Assembly: GCA_039707465.1 (NCBI GenBank)
Contig: CM077644.1
Span: 214,333,962-214,397,961 of the forward strand
DNA from: Rhabdophis nuchalis
Lineage: Eukaryota > Chordata > Lepidosauria > Squamata > Natricidae
Reading direction: 5' to 3'
DNA: 64,000 bases
The stretch's first letter is position 1, and each line of letters starts with the position of its first letter. Shown here one piece after another: positions 36,262 through 47,244 of this stretch. Below the pieces are notes generated by a model. That model had not been told where the DNA came from, ran no database searches, and worked only from the letters and a program-made list of their open reading frames with translations. The position numbers and the translations under genes were made by a program.

Positions 36262-37518
36262 CTTACTTTCAATGATGCTATGTTTCTAGAATACTACTAA
36301 ATCTATATCTGCCTTATTGTAAAGAAAATGATTGATTTTTCTCTGTCCTGAGTTCATGGTTTCCTTGATTCAAGGGTTTAAAGTTTCATAGGCAAAGAAA
36401 ATAATGTTTTAATTTACAGTACTGAAAAAGTCATTCTTTTAAATTCACTGTCGTTTGGATGGTCAGAAATAAAAACTCCAATAAGATGGGGATCACGAGA
36501 GATGGACCCACGCTGAGCAGTGAGGCAATATAATAGCATACCATATTAATTATAATAGTGGTGTAGCAGCAAGAGACCATGCTATATAATAATGAAAAAT
36601 ATTTGGAACCACTGATAATAGTGCTCACAGAGTCCTAGATTCATTCTCATTTTCCCTTAACACCAGCATTAGCTGATAACAAATTATGGGGCCGCTACTT
36701 TCTCAGCTTTTAAAACAGCTGGATGCACCAGGTTATTATAAAGCCATTAAATAAAACAAGCATAGCATTTTCTTCTGCAATATGTTAACCTAGGCCAAAA
36801 ATGTCAAAAGACAAATGACTTTACATTGCTGTTTATGAGAGAAAAAATCCCTAGAATGGAACAAAGAAGAAAAGGATTGCTACCACTTAACACCATCAGA
36901 ATTCCTCTCTGAATATGACACAGTTAGTGAAGTCAGCTTATGAATTAAAGCAAAATCAAGACAAACTATGCAAATTCCCCATATACTACATGTGGTAATG
37001 TGGTTCAGAGGTGAAATAGCCAAACTGACATTGGGACGATTGCTTTGAAGACATGGAGTTCGCTGGGTGATTTTAACTCCCCCAGCTTAGCTCTCTGAGA
37101 AGTTCTTAAAAAAAATAAAGATAAATTTACAACCAATTTCATTGTAAACAAGTACAATGACAATAAATATTATACTTAAATGCGTAATGCCTTGACCTCT
37201 TTGAGGAAAGGTTGACTATAAATTTAGTAATAAAATCATTAATGATAAGGCAATATTCTTTTAGCAAACCTAAATGCTATACATATTTATTATAAGATAT
37301 GAAAGTTCCACACAAATAGCAACCTAAAATTGCACAGATAATGAAAACTTCTGTTCTGAGATAAGAATTAGCAAATCCTGCTTGAGAAGTAGTCAGACCA
37401 GAGCAAAAATCTAAGGAAGATAACAGTAAATGTGTTGCACTTATGTTGCAGCAAATAGGCAACATGACTTGTTTTAAATAAATGCTCATTATATGATGTG
37501 ATATGCATTCATGCATGC
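36262..37518. other. Unique AT-rich sequence, possible conserved non-coding DNA
   Basis: Repeat-free. 36660-36840 has TAAT/ATTA motifs and high complexity. No coding signal. Confidence 0.3.
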
Positions 37519-37568
37519 ATGAATGAATGAATGAATGAATGAATGAATGAATGAATGAATGAATGAAT
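37519..37568 (+). repeat. (GAAT)n microsatellite
   Basis: About 12 copies of a tetranucleotide, preceded by 'catgcatgcat'. Confidence 0.95.
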
Positions 37569-38997
37569 ATTTCAAGCAATTATAAAGACAAATGATGGCG
37601 TCCATCCATTTTACATTTGAGAATTTATAATTTGGGATCTTTACATTGTGCTTTAGCAGAATCAGCTTCATACTTGAAGAAAACTGCAGCAAATGTGATG
37701 CTATTGCAATCTAGCACTCTTGCAATACTCTGCACAGTTCATTTCTTCTTGCCTTGGTTAAGATAAACTCAATATAGCCAGCCCATGCCAGAAGACAGAG
37801 TAACCTCTGCTCCTCATGGCTATATTAATGTGCATTTCTTAAGCCTTTGGTTCAGCTTAAAATGCACTGCTCAGAAGCCAACTGCTAATCTGCTTCCATA
37901 AGGAAGCTGGCAAGTGATGCTCTTCTTCTGACACCATTCATGCAGGAGAAGTTAAGAAAAGTGACTGGTAGAATTCCCCAGCTTCATTTCCCCTCCCATC
38001 AAATACCAGCAGCTTATGGGAAAACAATCCACCAGCCACTGTCCTTAATTAGACTGGGGAAGACAAGTTCTGACAGATACCTAGACTTGGGGGTTAGCAA
38101 TCCGTCAAAACTTGCTGTGCTTCTATATTCAAAGATCTCCAAATAGCCCAACTCTTAGTAGATGGCAGCTGATAAACAATTTTTGGGCAAGGGTTTAGCA
38201 CTTTGCTGAAATACTGCTATATAACACTCTTTTGGAGAACTGAGCCCATGTTTAAAACAGCTGTAAACCACACATCTTCTCCTTCTCAGCCAGGCTATTT
38301 GGCAAAGAGATGTGGGTTTAGATCTGTAATATGCTTAGAAATAAATTCCACTGGATTTGGTGGGATTTACTTCTACCTAGATGTCAGGCTGGCACGATCT
38401 ATTGGGGATTTCAGTAGAATTTTGAGATCCATGATCTGGAGCCAAATAGATATAAACATGCACTTTGAATTTATCTTAAGAATCAAACCGAATATCATTG
38501 CCAGACAGCACTTTTTCTCACTCTCTGTCTGCGTAGGAGGTTTTTACTCCACAGCTCACTGGGTGGGGAGGATACAGATTCTTCTGCATCTGCCAACTAT
38601 GCCCTCAGAAGCCCTGTAGAAGGGAGAGAAGGAGCCAAACTTTCAGGTTGAACAGGGGTAAGGGAAAAAATGTACAACTGGTTGCATAGACTGGGCCATA
38701 ACTATCACGGTACTTGCTGAGAAGTTAGGTACATAGGAATCATTTCTTCAGTACTGACACCAAAGCTGCACAATTTAACCAGCAGACAAGCCAACCACTC
38801 CCAAGCAAAGATCTTTCTGGGTAAATTAGGTGAGCAACCCTCAACTCAAAGGCCATGCAACCTCTACAGTTTTCTGCGTTTTTCTTCTTGCAATTCCCAA
38901 TGCTACCTAGATTGTGTGTCCTTGACATTTGGAGACAAACTGCCAAACAACAGTAGTGCAATATTACTTGGGAATAAAAACAAAATAAAATTGGTAT
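37569..38997. other. Mostly unique sequence
   Basis: No gene recognised. Around 38340-38400, 'aattccactggatttggtgg' and 'gatttacttctacctagatg' resemble an old interspersed repeat common in reptiles; family unknown. Confidence 0.35.
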
Positions 38998-39415
38998 GTG
39001 TTAGATTGACAAAGGAGTCCGACTCAGGCATGGTCAATCAACAGGAACATTTATTCAGCAACTATTTACAATGCACAAGAATCACTACTGGCAAGGCTTC
39101 CCCGTCTGACAGCCCTTTATATAGGCTTTCAGACAGGAACCCTTGCAGCAAGCTAGCTGCAACATTGTATCTAGACAGTCTCCTGCCGGCTCCGTTCCGG
39201 AATGTGGTGACTCAGAGTTCACCAGACTTGCTGGCACGGTTGTAGACCTGAGGACTTAAGAGTATGCTTATTGCTGAAGAGGTTTGGTCACTTAGAAAAC
39301 TCATTTCCTCAACCCTGGCTCAGGTCTTCTGCAGATACCGTTCCGTTATTGGCTCAACTATAGCAGGCACAACCAGATAAAAAAATATCCTTCTCTGGCC
39401 TAAATGTGTCAATGC
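38998..39415 (-). mobile_element. Probable solo LTR (class unknown)
   Basis: Read on the minus strand the order is a CCAAT box (39348-39352), a TATA box 'cctatataaag' (39115-39125), an AATAAA signal (39050-39055) and an end in 'caatctaacaca' near 38998. This is the U3-R-U5 layout of a retroviral or Gypsy-type LTR. No internal gag/pol sequence and no clean target duplication; the right boundary is approximate. Confidence 0.5.
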
Positions 39416-40202
39416 AGATAAACAAAACAAGAATTAAAATCAGTAGCTAAAGACTATATAACAGGGGCACCTGGATGTCTTATGCCATCCTAGACATATG
39501 ACCAGTTAAATCTCCAATTTCAGTGTTAACACTTTTTTTTTTAATTGAAAAAGTTTTATTGAGTTTTACAAATTTTTTAACAAAAAGGGTAGGGTAAGGT
39601 GAGTTAAAAAGATATTTTGAGAACTTTCACGTCGAGATCGTTGGCCCCCTCCGGGGCTTCTTAACAAAACATAGATAATACATATTTCAATGGTATTACG
39701 AGATGAAGAGAGGTGCATACATCATAAATTCCAAATTCTATGCTAGCAATCGTGTACAAACATCCAAACAAAAGTTATACTATATTAAAAAGTCATTTTT
39801 TAGATTTAAGTCTCTTGGCAATTGTATCTTCTTGTTCTCTCCCTGACCCCCAGTGGGCGGGGCCGTGGCCCCCTCCGCTCCTCCAGTTTCGTCCCCCAGG
39901 ATAGAGGAATGTTTTTTAAGAAAGGCTTCCGCCTCAGCAACTTTTTTAATCTTTACTCTTCCTCCTTCCCAGAACACCAACATCCCTTCAGGCATCGCCC
40001 ACTTAAACCAGACCCCCTGTTTCAGGGGTCTCCAACCTTTTTTGCACCAGGGACCGGTTTCATTTTAAAGAAAATTCTGCGGACCGGCTGAGTGGCTCAG
40101 CAGTCATGTGACTGGGTGGGCGTGGCCAACTTGGAAAATGTGAAACTCACTTAACAATGATCTTGGTTAGCAACCAAACTTTTGGCCTCAACTGTGGTCA
40201 TA

Positions 40203-40475
40203 AGTTCTTTCTTTCTTTCTCTCTCTCTCTCTCTCTCTTTCTTTCTCTTTCTTTGTCTCTGTCTCTCTTTCTTTCTCTCACTATTTCTTTCTTTCTCTCT
40301 CTTTCCCTTTCTCTCTTTATTTCTTTCTCTTTCTTTCTTTTTCTCTTTCCCTCTCATTTTCTTTCTCTTTCTCTCTTTCTGTATCTTTTTCTGTCTCTTT
40401 CTCTCTGTCTGTCTTTCTCTCCCACTTTCTTTTCTTTCTTTCTCTTTCTTTCTCTCTCCTTCATCCGCCCATCTC
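40203..40475 (+). repeat. Polypyrimidine microsatellite (CTTT/CT)n
   Basis: Interrupted CTTT and CT runs inside the hAT element. A shorter (CTTC)n lies at the equivalent place in the 53470 element. Confidence 0.92.
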
Positions 40476-40662
40476 TGTCACTCTGTGTGTGTGCGCATGT
40501 GTTTGTCTGTCTTGCATTCACTCATTCTGTGTCTCTGTCTATCTTTCTCTCCCTCCCTCCCTCTCTCTCTCCATGTGTGTCTGTCATCGTCGTCCCCCCC
40601 CCCAGTCTCCTCAGCCCCCCTGCTTGGTCGCTCGTTCGCTCGTTCAGGCTCCGTGGCTGGAG

Positions 40663-40882
40663 AGGAGGAGGAGGGAGGAGGGGGCAGCCCATTGGGCAGA
40701 GCGTGCGGGAGAACGCAGGAGGATGGTGGGGGCTCTTCCTCCACCCTCGTCGACAGAGGGACTCCTGTGCGCCGCCGGAGCAACCCTCCCGACGAGGGTG
40801 GAGGAAGAGCCCCCACCATCCTCCTGCGTTCTCCCGCACGCTCTGCCCAATGGACTGCCCCCTCCTCCCTCCTCTTCCTCTC
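40663..40882. repeat. Long GC-rich inverted repeat
   Basis: Arms of about 90 bp (40663-40752 and 40789-40882) are nearly identical complements, with cores 'gagaacgcaggaggatggtg' and 'caccatcctcctgcgttctc', separated by about 36 bp. It could form a strong cruciform or RNA hairpin. Confidence 0.88.
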
Positions 40883-42436
40883 CAGTCAGTTCCTTCCGCA
40901 GCCCCTAGAAAAAAACAAGTGGCCGGCATGCCAGCAGGGAAGGGAATCGGTGGCCGGTCCAGCGGCGCCCAGCAGTCCCTCCGCTGACGAGGGAGGAGGA
41001 AGAGCCACACTCCAACGGCGCGAACAGCCGCGCCTGCGTTCTCCCGCGCACTGTGCTCAGGGGGCTGCTGCCTCCTCCCTCCTCCTCCTCCTCTCCAGCC
41101 CTGCGGCCCGGGGGTTGGGGACCCCTGCCCTGTTTGAATAATTTTTTGGATAAGAAGGAATACTTCCTTCTTACCTCTCTAATCTTTTTCGGGATCTGCT
41201 TCAAGATAGCGACTTCTTTTTGTTGGTAAAGTAAAGGACCCTCTCTCTGCGCCCTCAAAATTCCCTCCCTAGTAGACCTTCTAACAAATTTAATATGTAT
41301 CTCTCTGGGTACTTCATTTATCCTGGCATATGTTGAGTTTATTCTATAAACCAGGTCAATGTCCCCCCTGATCTCTTCCTTGGGTTTATGTAAGTAATCT
41401 GCTAAAATTGTGCTCATAAGATCAGGGAGGCATTCACCAGATTCTTCAGGAATGTTCTGAAATCTTTAAAAATATGACATCCTTTCAAAAACCATCCTAG
41501 ACATATGACCAGTTAAATCTCCAATTTCAGTATTAACATTTTTAAGTTCTCCCTTTGCCCCAGCCAGCCCCACCTCCAACTCTTCAGTCTTCTGTGTGTT
41601 CTGCATTAATTTCTTCTGTGTCTCCAAAAGTTCTAGTTTGGAACTGCAGTGGTCCTTTCTTAATTCTTTAATTTCCAGTACCAAAGAGTGTAACACTGCT
41701 TCCATAGCTGTCATTCTTTCTTCTAAGCCTGGATTTTCTGGTTGTTTTTTAGAAGCCATGGTGAGCTGTTTAAGTCAGTGCCACTAAGATGGCGATTTTT
41801 GGGTGCGACCGCTGGAGCAAATCCAGAGAAAAAAGTTTAAATCAAAGTTAAAAAGTTGAAAAATCCAGAGAAGAGAGCAATTTTCACAGTCAATTTTAAA
41901 GACAAAGAAGGCACTCCAGGGAAGGAATCAATTAATCACAAATATCCTCCATTAGTAGAGAGAGACAGTCCGGATCACAAAGGGATGTTGGAAATTTTCC
42001 ATGAGGAATAGTCATTTAGGAACAAAGGGAAGCCATCTTCCCCCACCCAGTCTGGAAGCCAGCAGGAGAAAACAACAGAAAAAATGGTTCCAATAAAGCC
42101 GGGCTTAGATACATTATAGCTAGAAACAAGCCGCAAAGGACTTTCACTACTTCAGCAAAGTCCGGATGAGAAATATCCGCTTCCTCTCGCTCAAGGAGCC
42201 ATTTCCACACGCCGCTGCTATAAATCCGAGGGGGGGTTCAACAAACACCCCCCTCCACCGTTTCTTTCAATCAAAGCTGCCAGCAAAAGAGTCAAAGTTA
42301 CTCACTCTCCGCCTCGCCGCCAAAGCCCCGGCAAAGCCATCCGGCTCGAATGCTCCCGTTCTCTCCAAATTTGCTATTTGTTACCATCCTCCGTTGGCGA
42401 AGGGAACCAAGCCCCCTGCAGCATGTCTTCTTCCAC

Positions 42437-42850
42437 CTAGACCGAAGACAAGGACCCCTCCCCGGCCGCCGCCAGGCTGAACAGGTCCAGGCAAGCCGGT
42501 CCTACGGAGGGTCCCCCCAAAAAAGGGGCACCCCGCCCTGTTTGGGGCAGAAAAAAGAACAAAACGGCAGACGAGTCCCAGGACTCGTCCGTCACCGCCA
42601 GAAGCCGGAACAGGAAGTCAGTGTTAACACTTTTAAGCTCTCCCCTTGCCCCAGCCAATCCCACCACCAGTTCTTCAGTCTTTTGTGTATTCTGCATCAA
42701 TTTCTTCTGTGTCTCCAAAAGTTCTAACTTGGAACTGCAGTGATCTTTCCTCAATTCTTTGATTTCCATTACCAGGGTCTGTAATATTTCTTCCATAGCT
42801 ATTAATCTTGCATCCGTATCTGGTTTTTCTGTCTGCTTTTTTGAAGCCAT
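42437..42850 (-). pseudogene. L1 ORF1p-like protein, N-terminal part of copy 3
   Basis: The native start is ATG 42850 (MASKKQTEKP). The authentic frame runs through the coiled-coil residues (LLETQKKLMQNTQKTEELVV) to about 42620, where copy 2 is inserted; from there the open frame to 42437 is copy 2's 5'UTR, not protein. The missing continuation is the 52-bp piece at 39485-39536, after which the element ends. Confidence 0.85.
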
Positions 42851-43728
42851 GGTGAGTAATTTAAGTCAATGTCAATAAAATGGCGTTTGCTGGGGTGCGG
42901 TCAGTGAGGCAAGTCCAAGAGCAGGTTTCAGTAATCCAAATCAAACTTATAAAGTCCAGAGAAAGAACCAAATTTTACAGTCAGATATAAAAAAGAAGGC
43001 ACTCCAGGGAAAGAATCAATTAATCAGTTAGATCAAATCAACCATTAAGAGAGAAAGGCAGTCCAAATCACAAAGGGATGTCGGAAATTTTCCATGAAAA
43101 GTAAGTCTCCTAAGAACAAAGGAACGCCATCTTCCCCCGCCCAATCTGGAGGCCACCAGGAGCGAGCAGCAAAGGAAATAGTTTCATAGTTGCCAGACTT
43201 CGATACTAAGTATCTAGAATCAATCCACAAAGAATTTCACTCATTTAGCAAGTTCGGATGTAAAATGTTTCGCATCCTCAAGCCTGAGGAGCCGTTTCCG
43301 ATCGCCGCTTTCCTTCATTCCGAGGGGGGGTTTCGCAAACTCCCCCCTCCATCATTTTTTAAAAGTCAATGCTGCTAGCAAAAAAGAAACAAAGTCACTA
43401 CGAACCACTCCGCAGCCAGAGTCCCGGCGTTGCCTTCCGACTCGACCGATTCAGCTCTCTCCGAATTGATTATTTGCTCCGGTCCTCCATTGACGAAGAG
43501 AACCAAGCTCCCCGCAGCATGTCCTCTCGCTCCTAGGTCGAAGACAAGGACCCCCCCCCGACCGCCGTCGGGACAGGAAAGGTCCCAGCAAGCCAACCTT
43601 ACGGGGGGGCTCCTTTAAAAGAAGCACCCCGCCCCGTTTGGGGCCGCAAAAGCGACAAAACAGCAGACGAGTCCCAGGACTCGACCGTCGCCGCCGGCAG
43701 ACCGGAAGGAAGTCCTGGATGTCTTATG

Positions 43729-44234
43729 AACCTGCCATAAGAAAGCATGTAGAATGCCAATAACAAAAACCCATGCCTTTACTATAAATTCTATTTAGAG
43801 TGAATGCATAAAAATTAGCTCTATCAGTGGTTTTCAAACTAAATAACTTCAAATGGGTGGAATTTAACTCCCAGAATCTCCCTGCTTGCATATTGGCTGG
43901 GGAATTCTGGAAAATGAAGTCCACACATCTTAACGAAGTTTGAGGGAAAAAATGAGTTAGATTAATTTGCTCTGTTGCCATGTATGTATGTATGTATGTG
44001 TGTATGTATGTATGAATGAATTCAAACAGGTTTAAAGATAGTTTCTATCCTTGGGCTGTCAGACATTTAAATACAACCACAATCAATCCATGCACATGCT
44101 AGGTTTTTTTTCTTTTTCTTTCATTTTTCGTTTTTGCTATAATTTTACACCAGTGAGGTTAAAAACAATTTTGTTGTATTTAAGTACAATGACAATAAAG
44201 ATTATACTTATATTTATATGAATAAAATATATAG
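43729..44234. other. Unique sequence with a degenerate MITE
   Basis: 43805-43945 has 'cagtggttttcaaacta' and 'ctggggaattctggaaaatg', an old foldback hAT copy. The rest is unremarkable. Confidence 0.45.
43979..44018 (+). repeat. (TATG)n microsatellite
   Basis: About ten imperfect tetranucleotide copies. Confidence 0.9.
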
Positions 44235-44725
44235 CCATGGTCTGCTCCAATATCACATCACCACCAAATGGATTTGTAACTGTCTGACAATCCTCACTCA
44301 ACATGTAGTCCTTACTGGAACTACATCTACATGGAGGTAAGTAAGCATTGAGGCCCCATATGGTCCCATTGTAGGTCCAGGACTCATCAACATCTTCATA
44401 AACAATTTAGATGAAGGAATAGAAGGGGAACTCATCAGTTTAGTTTAGTTTAATTAGTTTAGTTAATTGGTTTTTTAAACCGCCCTACTCCCGAAGGACT
44501 CAGGGCGGCGTACAGCCAAAATAAAAACAAATATATAAAAGATTTGCAGATGACACTAAATTAGCAGGAACAGCCAACACCCCAGAAGACAGCCTCAAAA
44601 TATAGATGGATCTTGACAGACTTGAACACTGGGCTCTACCGAACAAAATGAAATTCAGTGGTGAGAAAAGTACGGCTCTACATTTAGGCAAGAAAAATCA
44701 AATGTACAGGTACAGATTGTGACAC
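44235..44725 (+). pseudogene. CR1 reverse transcriptase fragment, split by an L2 tail
   Basis: Translates as a decayed reverse transcriptase: 'INIFINNLDEGIEGELI' (to 44436), then after a 103-bp L2 tail, 'RFADDTKLAGTANTPEDSL' (from 44540) and 'LHLGKKNQMYRYR'. FADD is the catalytic YxDD-type box of CR1-group ORF2. The insertion falls just before this box. Interrupted by stops; non-functional. Confidence 0.82.
44437..44539 (-). mobile_element. L2-like 3' tail inserted in a CR1
   Basis: Minus strand 'acgccgccctgagtccttcg' and 'ggagtagggcggttt', the same tail subtype as at 58795. Only ~100 bp of 3'UTR. Confidence 0.75.
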
Positions 44726-45244
44726 CTGGCTTAACAGTAACTGTGAGAGCCTGACCCTGGATCATCTTGATTACAAGTAATATTTTCAAACCTTTCTCTC
44801 AGCCTCATTGCTTCTGAAATGCATGACATTGAAAAAGGTCATTTCATAAGCTTCTTTAGAGGAAATGATTAGATGCTGTAATATTTTCCGAGAGAGAAAG
44901 AAGAAAAAAAGCCAGCTGTGCACACTTATATTAGTTGTCTGGGTCTCAGTGGCCCTTAGCCCTTCCCTATTATTTTCAGACAACTCAGATCCTTCATTTT
45001 CAAGATTAATCCAGTATCTAAGTATCTTAGAAAAATTTCTGGTGTTCATTTACAAATAGAATGAAATCTGACCCTGTTTAATTGTTTGCCTGACTGGAAA
45101 ACATAAAATAAACCCAGAATAAAAATGTCAGATGTACACCAGTAAAATATCCCAAAGTAAGGATACTACATAAACAGAGATATTCATGTATATATGAATA
45201 AACTGATGGGCGTTTAAAGAATTTTCATATACAGTAACTACAAG
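44726..45244. other. Unique AT-rich sequence
   Basis: Nothing recognised. Confidence 0.35.
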
Positions 45245-46010
45245 GATGGACAGATAAGATGGCAGGCCTTCTCATGAAGAAGTAGGTGCTGTTGGAAATG
45301 CTGGAAGTTTTAAAGAAAAGATGGATAACCAATCGTCTAAAATGGTATAGGCTAACCTTTTTGTCCTTAAAAGCCAAAAGTGCGTGAACACGTGTGCCCA
45401 CCACACCCATAATACAATGTGTACATGACCTCCCATGCATGCCCCTCCCCCCACATGCATGCACAACTCCCCCCTTATTTTGGGCCTGACACGCCTCCAT
45501 GAAATCTCTTGGGACCAAACATGGGGGGGCAGGGGCACCACTCCCTGCACTCCCCCGCGCTTCCCCCTACCCTCCGTGCATGTGCATGCTGTTACAGGTG
45601 TTATGTCTGCCTTTTATGCAGCTTTATTCCTCTCTAGCATTCAACTCCATTGTTCAGTGATGCATTTCCTGCCTCTCTAGGATTTACCTCTATCCTATGA
45701 AGAACTTCCTGTTCCTGTTGGATGTATATAGTTATATTCTCTATGGCTTGTATGGTGTTTTAACTGCATTTTGATTAAACTGCACATGCTGCAGAGACCA
45801 TCAGCTGGTTGGCGGGAGGTGCGTGCGCATGCACAGAGGAGCTTAGCTGGGGCGATAGATCGCATGCTGGCAGAGACGCCTCCTCGTGCCACCTATGGTA
45901 TGCATGTCATAGGTTTACAATCATGGGTATAGAACTTCCTGCCTAAGCAGAGGGTTGGACTAGAAGACCTCCAAGGCCCCTTCCAACTCTATTATTCTAT
46001 TATATTATAT
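45245..46010 (+). mobile_element. CR1 3' end split by a hAT-like element
   Basis: 45245-45350 is the end of CR1 ORF2 ('aagatggataaccaatcgtc'), and 45926-46010 its 3' terminus ('gggttggactagaagacctc', 'ccttccaactctattattct'). The gap is filled by the element at 45351-45925 with 'ggtatag' repeated on both sides. Confidence 0.75.
45351..45925. mobile_element. hAT-like element inside CR1
   Basis: The right end 'aggtttacaatcatg' faces 'ggctaacctttttg' at the left, similar to the 25656 element. GC-rich interior with 'gtgcatgtgcatgctg', and an AT-richer block 45590-45790 that may be a further insertion. Confidence 0.6.
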
Positions 46011-46929
46011 TCTAGTTGTGAGAGCAGCATATCATGTGAATGGGATCATTTAACGCTCAAGGGGAGAACTAGAAGAGGTTGTTCCACATTCTTTCCTTCC
46101 TCAAATTTCCCTTCTTCCCCCTTGAAATATAAACAACGTGAAGATCTCTTAGTTTTTATTTCTGGCGTTCTGTTCACAAAAATAACAGCTGGCAGAAGGT
46201 GGTTTTAGACAGGAAAACCTGGCTTGTTGTAAATCACTCCATAAAGAATTTAACGGTAACGGTAACAGGCTTGTGTCCACCAGGTCTCATTAGCAGCTGA
46301 TAGCCATGCAGTCTTATTACTATTTATGTTACTGCACCCAGAAGATACCTCTAATGTGTGTCATCGCATATGGCAAATGGAAGAACAGAAACGAGAGAGT
46401 ATTAACCTGGATTTGGGACACCTGAGTTCAGATTTCTGCTTGCCTAAAGTCAAGTCCCATATATTATGCTAATTTAGCTCTCAGAGCAGTTGTAGACAGA
46501 TGTTCTGGACGTGCTGTTCCCATTGGTTGTGATGGCACCAGACAGTGGGAATTGCAATCCTAAATATCTGAAGGATGCCTTTTAGAGAGAATCAAACGAT
46601 TGCCCTGCAAATCCTTAAGAAAAGGAGGAAATTATTTCAGGAGACTAAATAAATACAAAATGGAGGAGAAGGAGGGTATCCTCCTTACCCAGATTCAGAG
46701 CAGTTCACATTTAAAAGTTGGAGCTGATCCAGCAACCAAAGAAGAAAAGTGTATTTACAGAGAAAGGCATATGCAGAGATCAATCATAACTGCATGCCTC
46801 CTCAGAAGTAGGTCTCATTGAATCTGTTTGGTATATTCCTGCAATAAGTGGGTTTATTCCAGTCTCTTTAATAATGCTGGGATCCTGGGGGTTTCAGTTT
46901 CTGTATAACCAGAGATTCCAAGCGGAGTA
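46011..46929. other. Unique sequence
   Basis: No gene. 46785-46865 ('cctcctcagaagtaggtctc', 'ataagtgggtttattcc') resembles an old reptile-wide interspersed repeat. Confidence 0.35.
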
Positions 46930-47180
46930 AGGCTAGTATTTATTTATTTATTTATTTATTTATTTATTTTTCATATTTATAACCCGCTCCCATCTCACCA
47001 CAAAGGGACTCGGGGCGGCGAACATAGAATTAAATCAATATATACAAAATACAGAGATATTAGGTACCTGTGTTATAACCATTTTAAATCCCCATTTACA
47101 ACTGGCAGTATTGGGGTTACGCAAGGCCGGCTAGTTGGAAGAGGTGAGTCTTTAGTAGATCAGTTCATTGACAGCTTCAG
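46930..47180 (-). mobile_element. L2-like LINE 3' end, distinct subfamily
   Basis: Minus strand: 'ctgatctactaaagactcac' then 'ttcgccgccccgagtccctt', 'gagcgggttataaat' and (AAAT)n. The tail motif is diverged from the other copies here. Confidence 0.65.
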
Positions 47181-47244
47181 TATTGTTACCCATGTTTTCT
47201 ACAATGAGATTCATTTCCAAGGTCAGCCTTCACAACCTAAAAGT

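Larger units (their letters stand above)
40023..41127. mobile_element. 1.1-kb hAT non-autonomous element inside ORF1
   Basis: Termini 'caggggtctccaacctttt' and 'ggttggggacccctg' with exact 8-bp duplications ccctgttt (40015-40022, 41128-41135). Contents in order: 'gcaccagggaccggtttc', a module shared with the 53470 element (about 40100-40205), a ~270-bp CT/CTTT microsatellite (40203-40475), and a GC-rich palindrome (40663-40752 facing 40789-40882) with a third related arm to about 41100. The long ORFs over it (up to 319 codons, Ser/Leu/Phe-rich then Arg/Pro-rich) are low-complexity shadows. Confidence 0.9.
39780..41759 (-). pseudogene. L1 ORF1p-like protein, one nonsense codon plus hAT insertion
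   Basis: Starts at ATG 41759 (MASKKQPEN), and reads in one frame except for TAA at 41468-41466, where copy 1 has TTA (Leu) in 'SYFLRF'. The frame continues from there (DLMSTILADYLHKPKEEIRG) until the hAT at 41127, and resumes after it (WAMPEGMLVFWEGGRVKIKK) to a stop at 39780. Without the insertion the frame would be 289 codons including the stop. Segments: coiled coil about residues 20-90, RRM-like about 97-190, C-terminal domain about 195-260. An RNA-binding protein of retrotransposon RNPs, not a host gene. Confidence 0.87.
39533..42617 (-). mobile_element. ORF1-only L1-type element, copy 2 (nested, full length)
   Basis: Inserted in ORF1 of copy 3 with target duplication tcagtgttaacactttt (39520-39536 and 42618-42634; the T run overlaps the poly(A) tail). 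The 5'UTR spans 41760-42617 (858 bp), ORF1 follows, then a 3'UTR of about 247 bp with 'aataaaact' and an A tail at 39533. Minus the 1105-bp hAT and its 8-bp duplication the length is about 1.97 kb, matching copy 1. As in copy 1, ORF1 passes directly into the 3'UTR with no ORF2. Confidence 0.88.
39485..43713 (-). mobile_element. ORF1-only L1-type element, copy 3 (outer, split)
   Basis: Two pieces, 39485-39536 and 42635-43713, are one minus-strand element interrupted by copy 2. The outer flanks are an exact 15-bp duplication cctggatgtcttatg (39470-39484 and 43714-43728). The 5' end (right) has the same 'gccggcggcgacgg' start as the other copies. The 3' end lies inside ORF1, just after the codons for GHMSRM, with no poly(A) and no 3'UTR. 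About 1.13 kb of element sequence in all. Confidence 0.85.

Noticed and set aside
40182..41141. 319- and 276-codon ORFs, Ser/Leu/Phe-rich then Arg/Pro-rich
   Set aside because: They read through a pyrimidine microsatellite and a GC palindrome inside a hAT element whose ends and TSD are clear; no domain and no codon bias.
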